NCBI GenBank assembly: GCA_023525975.1
Contig: CM042046.1
Coordinates: 54,679,373 to 54,743,372, forward strand
Direction: 5' to 3'
Length of the DNA stretch: 64,000 nt
Origin: Smallanthus sonchifolius
Lineage: Eukaryota; Streptophyta; Magnoliopsida; Asterales; Asteraceae
Shown piece by piece: positions 22,501-33,625 of this stretch. How positions within the stretch are numbered: the first letter of the stretch is position 1; every line of letters begins with the position of its first letter. The translations under genes and the position numbers were made by a program. The notes beneath the pieces are model-generated. The model ran no database searches. It was not told where the DNA came from and was given only the letters and a program-made list of their open reading frames with translations.

Positions 22501-23864
22501 CTAAGCGGTTTCTACGCTAAAGGCCATTTCTAACTTACTGGCAGCGTACTTCATTCTCTTACAAAAAGACGCAGATATAAAACTCTTACCGGCACCCGAA
22601 TCAAATAACACAGAAACAAGAGTGTTGTCAAGGACGAACGTACCTGACGCCACATCGGGATCCGCCCTGGCTTGTTCCTGCGTCAGTGCGTACGCACGAG
22701 TCTTTGCACGAGATCCCTCTCCCTTCTTTTCCGGGCCCTTTCCCTTCCCGGTTTCCCCCATCCTGGGCTTGGTGCATTCCCGACTCATATGACCATTCTC
22801 CCCACAATTGTAGCATTTGTAGCCTTGCGGGCATTCACGGGAGTAATGTCCGGTCTTGCCGCATTTAAAGCACAGATTCGATCCTAACCGACATTCACCC
22901 GCATGTCTTACCCCACATTTCCCACAGACTATCGTCTCGCCTACCCTGGCCTGCTTGTCCCGAGCCCCAAACAACTTCCCACCCGATCGTTTAGCGGGAA
23001 AACTCAACTTCTTCTTAGGCTCTTCAATGGCAACAACATTCAGCGCCAGATCATCAAATACCACGCCACTTAGCTCTACTGCCGAATCATAGGTAGTAGG
23101 GGCGTTTGCCTTAACATAGGTGCGGACCTGGTCCGACAACCCTTGAATATAACAGGCAATCTTTCTCTCTTCAGTAGTGACAAGGTGTGGCACCAGACGT
23201 GCCAGTTCATTAAATCGGGTTGTGTACTGCCGGTGCGTCATGTTCCCGGCCTTCAAACCCAGAAATTCCCTCTCTACCTTCTCAATCTCGTTCCTTGGGC
23301 AGAAATTCTTGATCACCAAAGTTTTCAAGTCAGCCCACATCATCGCATCCACAATCTCGCTCCCCTTTGCCTGACGTATACCTTCCCACCAATGAGATGC
23401 TTCCTCCCTCAAGGAGTTAGCAGCAAACTTCACTACCTGATTAGCTCGACACTCTCTCAGACGGATGGCGGCTTCCATACGTATTACCCAATCAAAAGTA
23501 GCCACCGCATCCTTCTTCCCAGTCAGGACCGGCGGGTCACATGCCTTAAAGCACCAACTGCAGCGCTAGACCCACCCCCCGCATTGACCTGCTTCAATGC
23601 TTCTGCCAAAAGACCTGGCAGGGAAGTCTTCATCAATTCTGTGAACTCTCGAGCTATAGTTGCTCTCACTTCTGGTTCAAAGGTGAAAGGTTGTTCTTCA
23701 ACCTGTGTCTGCTCAGCTTCATGCACACTAAGCGCCGGTTCAGTGTGAACACTTCCTTCTTCACTATACTCTTGGCGCGCAGGGATCCTGCCACGCCCAC
23801 CATTTCGACCGCCGGTACGACCACCGGTACGGCCACCACGCCTTCCGTTTCCTCTCCTTGCCAT
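22501..23864 (-). pseudogene. Element B gag and protease N-terminus, frameshifted
   Basis: The start is the ATG at 23864 (MARRGNGRRGGRTGG, an Arg/Gly-rich N-terminus). The frame shifts near 23.52-23.56 kb; the capsid-like part then reads in another frame (TFDWVIRMEAAIR ... SHWWEGIRQAKGSE). Two CCHC knuckles follow (CFKCGKTGHYSREC and CYNCGENGHMSREC), then the protease motif LFDSGAGKSFIS. It ends in TAG at 22501-22503, after which the same frame continues as pol. One frameshift and one stop separate it from a working gag-pol. Confidence 0.9.
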
Positions 23865-24197
23865 TACGTTCTATAAGACAAGAAATCTAATGTCATCACG
23901 CTAGTTAACAAATAGAATTCAATAAGCACTGTAAGATGTTAATATACACTGGCCATCCGTAATTAACCATTACACTACCTTTCGATTTCTATTTGACCAC
24001 CTTTGTGATTCCATCAGACACAAGTCCTTACTTAACCCTTTCTAAGGCATACTATATACGTAATATATATACTACCTTCATACCTGATGCTTTGGCTCGA
24101 GTTACCCGTACTGGCATCCGCTCTCGGTCCCATTCAAAGTTTAAGTTCAGACACTGGGAGTGTCCGAATCTCTCAAACTATTGCTCTGATACCAACA
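23865..24197 (-). other. Element B leader and primer-binding site
   Basis: Leader with no gene. Adjacent to the 5' LTR the minus strand reads TTGGTATCAGAGCAAT (24181-24196), an initiator tRNA-Met primer site. Confidence 0.8.
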
Positions 24198-25502
24198 TGT
24201 AAGGCCCCAAACCCGGGAGGCCCCACCTGTTCGATTTACTCATTCACAAACAGTTCTTAAACATGAATATCAAATAACGCAGCGGAAACTTCATTCATTC
24301 ATCATAATTAAAACTTGTTCATACATGCGGAAGCGTAAACATAGTTTAAAACATATTTACATCATAACTAAACTTAACGGGATGCCAGTCTTCATGATCA
24401 GCCGGGTAACTCTTCTCGCTTGCCAAGCATCACCGTCCATCCTCATTACCTACCTTAACCTGAATGTGCACACTTAAAAACGTCAGCTACGCTGGTGAGT
24501 TCTAGTTTTAACATAAAACCTTAACTTCAAATAAATTGCCAAAAACATCACTTCATACTTCATTTAATAAAAAGCGTACGTAAATAATACAATAACAAAC
24601 ATAACACTTCATAAGTCAACGAACATATAGAATCTGCGCCTTCTCGTAACCGTCAAATCCAAACGTTACATACTGGTTGAATAACTTAAGGATCACCACC
24701 ACTAGGCCCATCATCACCGTACTGTCCTTCGGGTGAGGAACTCCTAGGGCCCGATACTTAGGTTATCCAACCCTTCAAGCACGGCGTCCCAAAGGATAGC
24801 GCGTACCAAACTTCAAGCACTGCGCCCCGTCGGGCGCAAGTACCAAACTTCAAGCACGACTACCCCGTAAGGTAAATCGTACCAAACTTCAAGGATCACG
24901 ATAATCCCCTTGGCGACCGTCATCGCCCCAGTTGTACAACAGTTGGCCAGCCACAGAGGCCCCTAAAAGGTAAAGGCCCATAACATACTTCCCATCCCTT
25001 AACCTTCATTCCCTAAGGAATATTGGCAGATTCGTTCGTTTGTGACTTTCGTAAACCTTCGCTTCTTTTACTTCAAAAACTTCAGTTAAAGCATTCGTAC
25101 GTTTTATTAAAAACATTCTCATTCGTTAAAACACTTCGTAAACTTCATTTGGCAAAATATTTCATAAACACTTCCTTCATAAACCTTCCTTTTAAAACCT
25201 TCCTTCTAAAACTTCCTTCATAAACATCATTTTATAAAACGTTACATACAACCTTCATAAACATCGTTTCATAACATCGTTTTATAAAATCATCACGTGT
25301 GCACACCAGCCCAAAAACATTATTAAAACATTTAAAAGAGGGCTTCTAGAACTCACCTTATAAGCTAGTCTCGGTTGTCCTAACAAAGGTCCAACAACTT
25401 TACTTCCGATCTGAATTGATTAGTTAATGTACATCAGACCAATACCGACTCTAACGGTTTAACCATTCTAACATACTGACTTCACTTAATCAGTTCTGAT
25501 TT

Positions 25503-25690
25503 CTGCGCACTTAGCAAGTGCGCAGACCGTGCTGCCTGCGCACTTAGCAAGTGCGCAGACCATGCTTCCTGCGCACTTAGCAAGTGCGCAGGTCACTCCT
25601 CCTGCGCACTTAGCAAGTGCGCAGGTCCTTCCTCCTGCGCACTTAGCAAGTGCGCATGACCTGCTCCGTGCGCACTTAGCAAGTGCGCAC
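25503..25690. repeat. Palindromic minisatellite, 6 units (B right LTR)
   Basis: Same 33-bp units as at 7385-7605; the unit carrying the first GTCCTTCCTC spacer of the left array is missing. Confidence 0.9.
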
Positions 25691-26044
25691 GACCTGTTCT
25701 TCGCGAAAACCCTAACTTTCGCATTCGGGTCTGATCATGTCAAGATCCCGAACCTGTTGCATTCAAAACGTTCGTTTTCCATTAAGGAACTCAAATCTAT
25801 ACTCATCTTCCAGTTTCATCCGTTTAAACATAACCTTTTTACCCAAAACCCGAAAAACCCAAAAACGAACAAAAACTCAGATTTAGGTCGGATCGTTACC
25901 TGAATCGAGCTTCTGGTCCGGAGGTTCTTCTCACGAGTTATGGAGCAACACACTTCTCAAATATCGGGTCGATTCGACAACTTTCTCTCTCTACGGTTTC
26001 TCTCTCTAGAAGTTGCAAATGAGAGAAATGGGTTGTGACCTTGG

Positions 26045-26053
26045 CTATTTATA
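26045..26053 (-). promoter_or_regulatory. TATA box of element B 5' LTR
   Basis: The minus strand reads CCTATAAATAGCC, a strong plant TATA box within the LTR that precedes gag. The same site is in the other LTR at 7960-7968. Confidence 0.6.
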
Positions 26054-27187
26054 GGGGAGGCTCCCCTTCTAGCCCATCCGACCCGACCCGTCATGCCTCG
26101 TTCATTTATTTCGTCATTTTAACCGTCGTTTTATTTTTGAGATGTTACACAACACTTTCAAACACGCCCAATTTCCTTATGAACCCTAGAACCAAAATCC
26201 AAAATGCGAATCGATTAACCCTCTGTCATGGCAAATTGACAGAGGGCTTTTGTTCCTTGGATGAAAGCGACGAGAATGGCCATTAGAATTACCTGGTATG
26301 AAGTCGAATCGAGGGAGAATGGATCTGAGTTCTGGGTCGACTGCCACCGGAATCGAACGAGTAATAGAGGTGTAAATCGAATGAATTAAGAGTATGAGAA
26401 GTTAGAGTGTCTGTCGTTGAGGTAAAACATCTGGTTTTTATAATCAATTTCACCATTTAATGCACGAACAGTTGGGAGGATTACGGGTGAGTAATACAAG
26501 TTTAATTTCGAACCCACGCGTTGCTAAAGTTGAAATCGAACATCGGGACACCTCGGGTTATGTCGCATGCCTAAGGCGAGACTCGAGGTTCATTGAATTT
26601 GGTCGTTTAACGCGTTTTCGATTAATCGAGCCTAAAACCGGCCATGGGAGGGATTCGAACTGGGGATCGCTTTCAGATTCAAGAGTTTGGTCAAATTACA
26701 CAATGGGTCTCCGAGGTTTCAAAGTTTTATTATTTTATGTATAAAACTTGGTTTCGAGTTTAAAGTAAGTTTCAAGAGTTGCCAGTTTTAGTCCCTAGAC
26801 TTTGTAAAGTAAATATATGTTTTATTTTTATAACATTTAGCTAAGTTTTATTATTTTATAATTCTACAAAATATTGTATAAGATTTATTAGTTTATAAGT
26901 TTTAGTATTTAAAATAAGTTTATTGATTATGTTGTTTATATAATTATAAATCTATAAGTTTCAAGAATTTAATATAATTAACCATATGATATATATTTAT
27001 AAGCTTTATATATGTATATATATATATATATCTTAAGTATAATTGTTTTTTTTAAATATATATATCAAATAAATTAACATTTTATTTAAGAAATTAGGCT
27101 TTTCATAGATTTCCAGAATTTAAATTTTAATACGCACAAAAGTTTAGGGAAAAAGTATGTCGGAAAAATCGTGGATATTACAGAACT

Positions 27188-27428
27188 GGTTGAGCCACAA
27201 TGATAAATTGCTTTCTTAAACAAATATTTTAAGGTTAATAAAATGTGAAGATACATTCACGTGAAATTTCAGGCAGTAACGTTTTGATTTATAATTTACT
27301 AATTACGAAAATGAAAATTCAAAGAAAATGGATTATTTGATAACCGGACTGGATTGCGAATCGGTCGCGTTACCGATTCACTGGTCGGACCGGATTTAAG
27401 AACCGGATAAAGTCATATAAATAATATA
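27188..27428. other. Flank with CCGG-rich MITE-like fragment
   Basis: 27340-27428 (AACCGGACTGG ... ACCGGATTTAAGAACCGG ... GTCATA) resembles the interior-left part of the hAT-like MITE at 29275-29663. It is cut by the Mutator-like element that starts at 27429. The rest has no recognisable feature. Confidence 0.4.
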
Positions 27429-28737
27429 GAATTAATTACACGGATGGCCCATGGGGTTTACACGGATTTCACTTTTGGCCCCTAGGAATGAGAAACTGCA
27501 AGTTTGACCCAATAGTTTGCACGATTGTAACACATATGGCCCCTGAAGTAGATGTCAATTAAGTTTAGCTGTTAAATTTTATAAAATGACTAGAATACCC
27601 TTAGTTTAAAAGACAAAAAAAAAGAAATATTATAAATTCTTGGAACACATGTGGGACCCACCAAACCCAAACCCAAACCCAAACCCAAACCCTTTATCAT
27701 CTTCTTCCCCAACATTTGTCCTCCACCACCACTATCATCTCCGACACTAAAATGTCGACAACCACCACCGCCTCCGGCTACCAATAAAATGAGATTACTT
27801 AGATTCTAAACTTTGGCGAGCTTGATTGTCATCCATACCGTGTCTGTGTGAAACAACCTGAACCACAAAATCAAATGTCTGTGTGAAACAACCTGAATCA
27901 CAAAATCATATGGGCTTGAAACAACCTGAACCACAAAATCAAATGTCTGAAACAAAGAAAAACTAATGCCCTAACCCCCCTCATCCACCGACGACATCTC
28001 AGCCACCTTCGTTCTTCCCCGTCAGCCCCTGCCATTCTTCCCCGCCGGCCGCTGCCGTTCTTCCCCGCCGACCGCTGCCGTTCTTCCCCGCCGGCCGCTG
28101 CCGTTCTTCCCCTCTCAGCCGCTGCCGTTCTCATCCGCTGTCGTTCTTCCCCTTTCACGTCGAAGACTTCATTCTTCCTGTGAATCAATCTACACAACAG
28201 GGTAGAGATGGGGCAACCAACCACCACCACCGAGTTGTGCCAGAGATGGTGTTACCGGTGGCGGTGGTGGTAGATGTGTCAGAGAAGATCTAACCGAAGC
28301 TGGTGTTGCGTCAATATCATTGTAAGGGAGCTGATCGGAAGATTGAATATTTGCAGGTTGATGAGGTTGGTGTTTGTATGGTGGTGGATGTGTGGTGGTG
28401 GAACAAGAAAGCCCTAGGTGGTGGAAGAAGATCATATCTCATTAGCAGGGATGTGAAGAAGAAGAAAGGAGGGGTTTGTTTAATTTTGAGGTTAGTGGGT
28501 TTCATCTAAGATATTATTTTAAATTTTAGTTATATATTTTTTAATAATATATATATTTAATATTAGGGGTGTTTTAATCATTTCATATATATTTAACTAA
28601 AAAACTTAACTGACATCCACTCAGGGGTCAAATGTGTTACAATCGTGCAAACTATTGGACCAAACTTGTAGTTTTCCATTCCTATGGGCCAAAAATAAAA
28701 TCTGTGTAAACCATATGGGCCATCCGTGTAATTAATC
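27429..28737. mobile_element. Non-autonomous Mutator-like element (MULE), 1309 bp
   Basis: Long terminal inverted repeats of roughly 130 bp begin GAATTAATTACACGGATGG on the left and GATTAATTACACGGATGG on the right (reverse complement). A perfect 9-bp duplication AATAATATA flanks it (27420-27428 and 28738-28746), the size typical of Mutator-like transposons. The interior holds no transposase. It has a CCCAAA hexamer run (about 27660-27692), three copies of a roughly 45-bp phrase with GAAACAACCTGAA (27840-27955), and a GC-rich 24-bp tandem (CGTTCTTCCCCGCCGGCCGC, about 28010-28130). Open frames here, such as 27898-28230 minus and 28303-28509 plus, are low-complexity and unconvincing. Confidence 0.85.
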
Positions 28738-28746
28738 AATAATATA

Positions 28747-29266
28747 CTTATTAATATACTAAACATATTAACTAACCCTTATATAGAAATAAAATGCGAA
28801 AATACATATTAATTTGTAATTTTGATTAAATATGAAAATTCATATAAATAAAATATAAACCTTAAAATACTAAATTAACTGACCTTTAAAATTAATCACA
28901 AAAAATGGTATAAACGTTTTCAAATAAAATATGAATTTTGAATAATTAAATAAAACAGTTCCTTTTTAATAACTTAACTAAATATAGTTTTATATTACTT
29001 TGATGAATAGATTTTTTTTAAACAACAATGAGATATATACTCAAAGAAAAGCACACCAACCAACCAAACAACTATAACAAAGACACACTTGACAATATTC
29101 CAGATTTTTCTTTTTCACCGTACACCTGATGAAGGGTATGTTATCCATTCGTCAGTAGTGATTTTTATTACCTCTAGTTTTCATTCACATGAAGGCAAGG
29201 ATTTTTATATCCTCAACCATTTTTTCCATTAGAATAAATATAATTTTATTGTTTATTTCTTTTTAA
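28747..29266. other. AT-rich stretch without features
   Basis: No open frame, repeat pair or terminus could be supported here. Confidence 0.4.
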
Positions 29267-29274
29267 CTCTAAAT

Positions 29275-29663
29275 CAATGTTTTTAGAACCGGACCGGACG
29301 TTGAACCGGTCTCCTTACCGGTTCGACCGGATTTAAGAACCGGACGACGTCATAAATATTATAAAAATATATCAATCCAAACAACCATTAATCCTTTCAA
29401 AAACCACCAACAAGTCAATTTCAATAATTTTAAACTAACAATTACCTACGAAATACGAAGCCAAGAGACTTAAAAAATATTAAAAAAAAAAAAATACTCA
29501 AGCGGTTCGACCGGTCCGACCACCCGGTTCAACCGGTCCGACCACCCGGTTTCCGGTCCGACCGCCGGTTCGCTGCAGAAACGGTTCAACATATGTAACC
29601 GGACCGGTCAGACCACCGGTTTCCGGTCCGACCGGCCAGTCCGGTCCGGTTTTCAAAACACTG
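29275..29663. mobile_element. hAT-like MITE, 389 bp, CCGGT-rich
   Basis: The ends are imperfect inverted repeats: CAATGTTTTTAGAACCGG on the left and CAGTGTTTTGAAAACCGG (reverse complement) on the right. An 8-bp duplication with one mismatch flanks it (CTCTAAAT at 29267-29274, CTCTAAAC at 29664-29671). The right third is a run of ACCGGT/CCGGTCCGACC motifs. No coding capacity. The 8-bp duplication and CA.TG ends point to the hAT superfamily. Confidence 0.75.
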
Positions 29664-29844
29664 CTCTAAACAACTTCTTTATCACAATAGAAAAGTAAAT
29701 AAAATTACTGTTAAAAAAAAAAGTAAATAAAATCTTTTCCTTTTCAATTGCGTGACCCCAATACTTTAAGTAAATAGAAATATTTTTTTTTCTTTTCTTC
29801 GTTATTCAACTTTCAACCGGAATATCTAATCAAATTAGGGGTTA

Positions 29845-30180
29845 AGGAGCCAAAGAGGTTGTGGTGTAGTGGTTGAGGTGAGGCCTGAAGTTTCAAAGGA
29901 TCCGGGTTCAATCCCTGCCATCACCATTAATTTCTGCGGCATCGCAAATGAGGCCTTTTAGGCTGATGCACCAGGGTTTTACCTACGCCGATCCTGGGTT
30001 CGAGCCTCGGCTCCCCCTCAAGCCCGGAAGGGACCGTATTGGGTGGGGTTTTTCCTTGAAAGCTCTCCAGCTCTGACGCCAAGTGGGCCCGGTTAAGATA
30101 ACATATTGGTCGGAGTTGAACGAGACTCTCCCATGTGACGGGGGTGCGACGTCACAACATTCAATGTTCGCCTTTCAAAA
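29845..30180 (+). mobile_element. tRNA-derived SINE, about 336 bp
   Basis: The head is tRNA-like, with A-box TGGTGTAGTGG (about 29862-29872) and B-box GGTTCAATCCC (about 29905-29915), the internal RNA polymerase III promoter. The tail ends in CAAAA, and a 13-bp direct duplication AAATTAGGGGTTA lies at 29832-29844 and 30181-30193. Together these are classic SINE hallmarks. The near-perfect duplication suggests fairly recent insertion. Confidence 0.88.
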
Positions 30181-30193
30181 AAATTAGGGGTTA

Positions 30194-33060
30194 GGGAATG
30201 ACGCCTCCATCATCCGCTCTCGTCGTCTCCGTCATCTACAATCAACCTTATCTGCCGCCTTTTCTTCAATCAAAGTACAAATCATCTTTTCTTAGTTTCC
30301 TTGTTTTTTATTCATCCCCCAAATTTTAGAATCTATCTCTCTCTCTCCGGATCTTAACTTTTGTTCTGCAAAACGAAGGAGAAGCTTGATGCCTTTTTGA
30401 CTTCGTTGACGAAGCCTGAAATGGAAACGATTTCTTTGTTTTGTTGATTTTCCGACTATGATAATCAATGGATACAAATGATTAGCGGAGGTCCTATTTA
30501 TAGATGCCGGAAACCGATTGTTAAACCGACGCGTCGCCTCACTTGAAGGATTAAGGGTTGTATTTTTCCGACCCCTTTAACGGCGTCTGGCAGTTTTCCG
30601 GCGATTTAAGGGTTAGTTAAGGATTCTAACGGTGTCCCTACGCTTCTTAAGGGTTAGTTAATAATTATATAGACAGCGGTGAGTCAACCGCTGTGTGTGT
30701 TTTTTTTAAAGTAGATCTGTTCGTTTAAATTACGTGTAACCGCCTTAAGAAAAGATCCCAACCCTAGAAACTCTTAAAAAATGGCAGTTGTTTATCAAAA
30801 CCATCGAATGTGTTTTCTCGCGGCGGATTACACACGTTCTTTCCCCACTCCCCTTCCCTCCCTCAATTCCTGCATAACAATCGATTTGGCTTCAATATCT
30901 ACGATTTGGTTCCAGATTACTGTCAGCCTCGTCGTCGCAAGCCTCCGCCACCACCATCATCTTCTTCTGCCGCAAGCCTCCGCTTCTTCACCATCTTCTT
31001 GAATGTAAAACCCTCATCAATTTCATTTGATAAGGTATACTCTGATTTTTCGATCAAACCCTAGAAACCGTGCTCTGAATTTGGGCTTTTGCAGGAAACA
31101 ATCATACCCAATGGCATGCCCGCTACTCGCGCTGTTGTTTTACGGTATCTTACTCATACCTCAATCGATGTATGGTGTTAATGCAATACTGAATTTGGGG
31201 TTTTATGATGTTTGTTTTGTAGGAGATTTCAAGATACGACAAATAGAATTCAAATTAACGAAGACATCAGAACTCACAAGGTTGGTTCTTTTGGTTTAGA
31301 TATTAGTCGCATATTCGAAATTGGGGTTTAGATTTTATAAAACTTAGCTATCTGTTCATGTATTTTATAGCTCACCAATGTTCAGGATGCAGTACCTGGG
31401 AGTGAACCCATGCCTCCCCTCTCTGACCAGCTTGGGTTATCATAAAACTTAGCTATCTGTTCATGTATTTACTATATGGGTCTTGAAATACAAAAAAAAA
31501 AAAGGTATGCAAATGTTTTTTATACTTTTTATTGAAATTTATGTAGTTTGATAACTTGATTAGTGTTTGGTATTATTCTGCACCAGTATTTGTAATGTTA
31601 GTATTCTGTACTCTTGTAGTTAGTCACACGTGCAGAAAAATGGGCAAAGTAGCTGGCTCGTAGTAATATGTAAGTTCCTGTTAATTACTTAAGATCCCTA
31701 AAGATAGAAAGATAGGCAATGCTCCTTCACATAATACTATATCCTCCTATACACCGTTCTAATAATCTTCCTAATTGGCACTTGGCTATAATCCATTAGG
31801 TGTTGACTTTTCTACGTGTATGAATTTTTTTGTTTGTTATAGTGTTAAGATAATTTTTTTGTAATTAATTTTTTGTACCCGTTTGGAGATATTATGTTGC
31901 TTCATTTAGCCGAAAAAAAATATAAAAATAGGTAACTAATGTACTTAACAAAATATATGTTAATATGTGTTGCAGGAAGATAGAGATTCAGCTCTCCTTC
32001 AAGCAAACATCAGTCAAGTTTCTAGCTACTCAGGTAGTCAATTGACCTTTTTAACAGTTCTTTTTTTTTTAGCAAATATCAGTCAAGTTTCTAGCTAAAG
32101 ATGAAAGTTCTAATGGAGATCGAATTGAGAACCATGTGGGTCCTGCTTCTGTGACTGAGCCTCTTTATGACGATGGCGCTTATGAGAACAATGAAGGTAA
32201 CTTATATGTTTTACCTTTTTCTGTTTGATTAATGAATCAATGCCTACTGAAAACTTCAAGTATGATATTTGAGCTCAAAATGAGTTGAAATTTTACAGGG
32301 ACAGTAGCAACTATTATTTATAATTATGAAATTGAAGTAGATGCATCTTTATCATTTGTGAATGCAAATATACAAAAGCTTAGTGTACAAGAAAGTTGAG
32401 GGCATGGTATGTACAATCTGAAGAGGATGCCCCTTCTTTCGTTAATTCTTTCTAACTTGACTTTTTTGACCCGTCTGCAATAAAATATAACTCAAATTGA
32501 CCTACATGTTTTGACCCCTCTAATATTGTGATCGAACATCTTAATAACTTCCTGTGTATTGACAGATAATTGTGGGAATGCATAGCATGGTTTCCATAGG
32601 AGACGTGGTTTGTGCTATGGTGGTGAACATAGAGAAGAGCTCGTATGAACGCATTCATACAAGGCGGTTACTATGCTTTGTCTATGGAGTTTACTAGGAT
32701 AGTGTTTCAACTGAACATGCCCAAGGCACACATGATTAGAATTAAGAATCGTTCCTAAGTCTGTGTTCTTTGTCATTGAATCTGTTGTTTTTTTACTTAT
32801 GTTTTTGTATATTTATATCCATTTATCTTATCGTTTGATGTTTTCGTTTATAAATTACATTCTATATGACAATAGCACAACGGTTTTAATTTGCTATTTC
32901 TTGCATTTCCATCAAAAGTTACTAAACGCAACATTTGGGTGAACATGTTTGTCGAGTTTGAATGTTAGTAATTTCGGAAACCTGGACTGGGATGGGTATA
33001 AAACTAGTTAGGTAGATTTGTATATGTATCCCTCTAATTAATAAATAGATCACTTTCAGT
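30194..33060 (+). other. Unrecognised gene-like region
   Basis: A C/T-rich start (ACGCCTCCATCATCC), several donor/acceptor-like sites and short exon-like stretches occur. One is 31979-32030, after TGTTGCAG. Another is about 32073-32194, reading SNGDRIENHVGP and ASVTEPLYDDGAYENNEG before GTAACT. Phrases recur nearby: TTTCTAGCTA with CAGTCAAG near 32010 and 32080, and AAAACTTAGCTATCTG near 31338 and 31444. No known domain is recognised. It may be a diverged gene, a gene fragment captured by a transposon, or a pseudogene. A TATA-like TCTATAAATAGG lies on the minus strand near 30495-30506. Confidence 0.3.
30690..31169 (+). repeat. 485-bp duplicated block, copy 2
   Basis: Near-identical to 2787-3271, 28 kb away, and embedded in a longer gene-like region. 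It has the same two overlapping Pro/His-rich frames (30781-31002 and 30810-31064) and differs by scattered substitutions. The last shared phrase is CTCAATCGATG. Confidence 0.6.
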
Positions 33061-33106
33061 TTGGAATCTGATTCAACAACATATCTTAATTAATAATTTT
33101 ACAATA

Positions 33107-33409
33107 ATGTCTAGTTCAAGTGGACCTCCTTCCTTCTCAGCCACATGGAGGCCTGGATCTTCTACTTCCAACTCCAACAATAATAATACCCGTAGTAATA
33201 AACCGGTCTCCTTTCTACGCCCCATTGACCAAAAACCTCCATCCATTAAGACGTCGATCGCCGTGCAAAGGATTCAAACACCGACACCGTTAAAGGAGAC
33301 GGAACCAGCCCTGCTAAGCCAACATCGTTCGGAGATGCTACTCACATTCATGTTGATAACAAATGATTGTTTGCTTTTGAGATTTCATTGTCATCATCAT
33401 CTTCAATAA
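33107..33409 (+). CDS. Hypothetical protein, 100 aa, low complexity
   Basis: An ATG frame starting MSSSSGPPSFSATWRPGSST, then Asn/Ser-rich, then FLRPIDQKPPS. The N-terminal composition looks protein-like and disordered; the last 25 residues look random. It could be a first exon of a lost gene or a chance frame downstream of the fragments at 31.9-32.7 kb. No domain is recognised. Confidence 0.25.
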   Translation: MSSSSGPPSFSATWRPGSSTSNSNNNNTRSNKPVSFLRPIDQKPPSIKTSIAVQRIQTPTPLKETEPALLSQHRSEMLLTFMLITNDCLLLRFHCHHHLQ

Positions 33410-33565
33410 CTGTCTGATTTCATGTTTCAAGTGTTGCTAATCTTGTGCTTTTCTTTTATACAAGTGAGTCCGTACCAGTTGTTTGTTTCAAAATTAGTTG
33501 TTGCCATTATTGGGTTGACTTTTGAACTAATTAATGAACTTGTATTTTTGGAAAATAATTATTAA

Positions 33566-33610
33566 CTAGTTAGAGTTTTTAATCTTTTCACCCGACGAGT
33601 TGCTCGTCTA
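33566..33610 (-). mobile_element. Helitron-like 3' terminus (minus)
   Basis: On the minus strand a hairpin GACGAG-CAA-CTCGTC is followed by GGGTG and the end CTAACTAG, then T. Helitrons end in a hairpin plus CTRR and insert between A and T. The hairpin is about 25 nt from the end, longer than usual, so this is tentative. The 5' end was not located. Confidence 0.35.
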
Positions 33611-33625
33611 GACAAAACGCGTCTA

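Larger units (their letters stand above)
6093..26149 (-). mobile_element. Element B: decayed Ty3/gypsy chromovirus, interrupted by A
   Basis: Two near-identical LTRs (6093-8064 and 24198-26149), perfect 5-bp duplications CAACA (6088-6092 and 26150-26154), a PBS complementary to initiator tRNA-Met, and a purine-rich tract define a complete LTR element on the minus strand. Removing element A leaves about 8.8 kb. The gag-pol carries a frameshift and two stop codons, so it is non-autonomous today. The LTRs differ at roughly ten positions by eye, plus two length changes, so insertion is fairly recent but older than A. Confidence 0.93.
24198..26149 (-). repeat. Element B 5' LTR (right copy)
   Basis: 1952 bp, TGTAAGGCCCC to GATGTTACA, followed by CAACA. 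It differs from the left LTR by about ten substitutions, one fewer palindromic unit and a short insertion around 25270. Frames at 25023-25223, 25529-25903 and 26035-26286 are LTR shadows. Confidence 0.93.
3413..27182 (-). mobile_element. Element C: solo Ty3/gypsy LTR, split by nested insertions
   Basis: The sequence starts TGTCACACCCCAACC and ends GATATTACA (TG...CA). It is flanked by the perfect 5-bp duplication GAACT at 3408-3412 and 27183-27187. With B (6093-26149 plus its TSD) and D removed, about 3.3 kb remains, close to the 3.05-kb LTR of element A. The ends are also related: both begin TGTCACACCCCAACC and end ATATTACA. No gag or pol belongs to it, so it is a solo LTR left by LTR-LTR recombination. 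Element sense is the minus strand. Its body (4226-5980 and 26155-27182) is very AT-rich and carries no gene; the frame at 26460-26744 is not convincing. Confidence 0.85.

Noticed and set aside
25503..25690. CRISPR-like array (regular palindromic repeats with spacers)
   Set aside because: Plant nuclear context, 11-bp spacers that are related to one another, and location inside an LTR.
27655..27695. Telomere-like array
   Set aside because: The unit is CCCAAA, not the plant CCCTAAA, and it is about five copies inside a transposon.
28303..28509. Gly/Trp-rich frame in the Mutator-like element
   Set aside because: Low-complexity GGTGGTGG-type sequence; the opposite strand is open as well.
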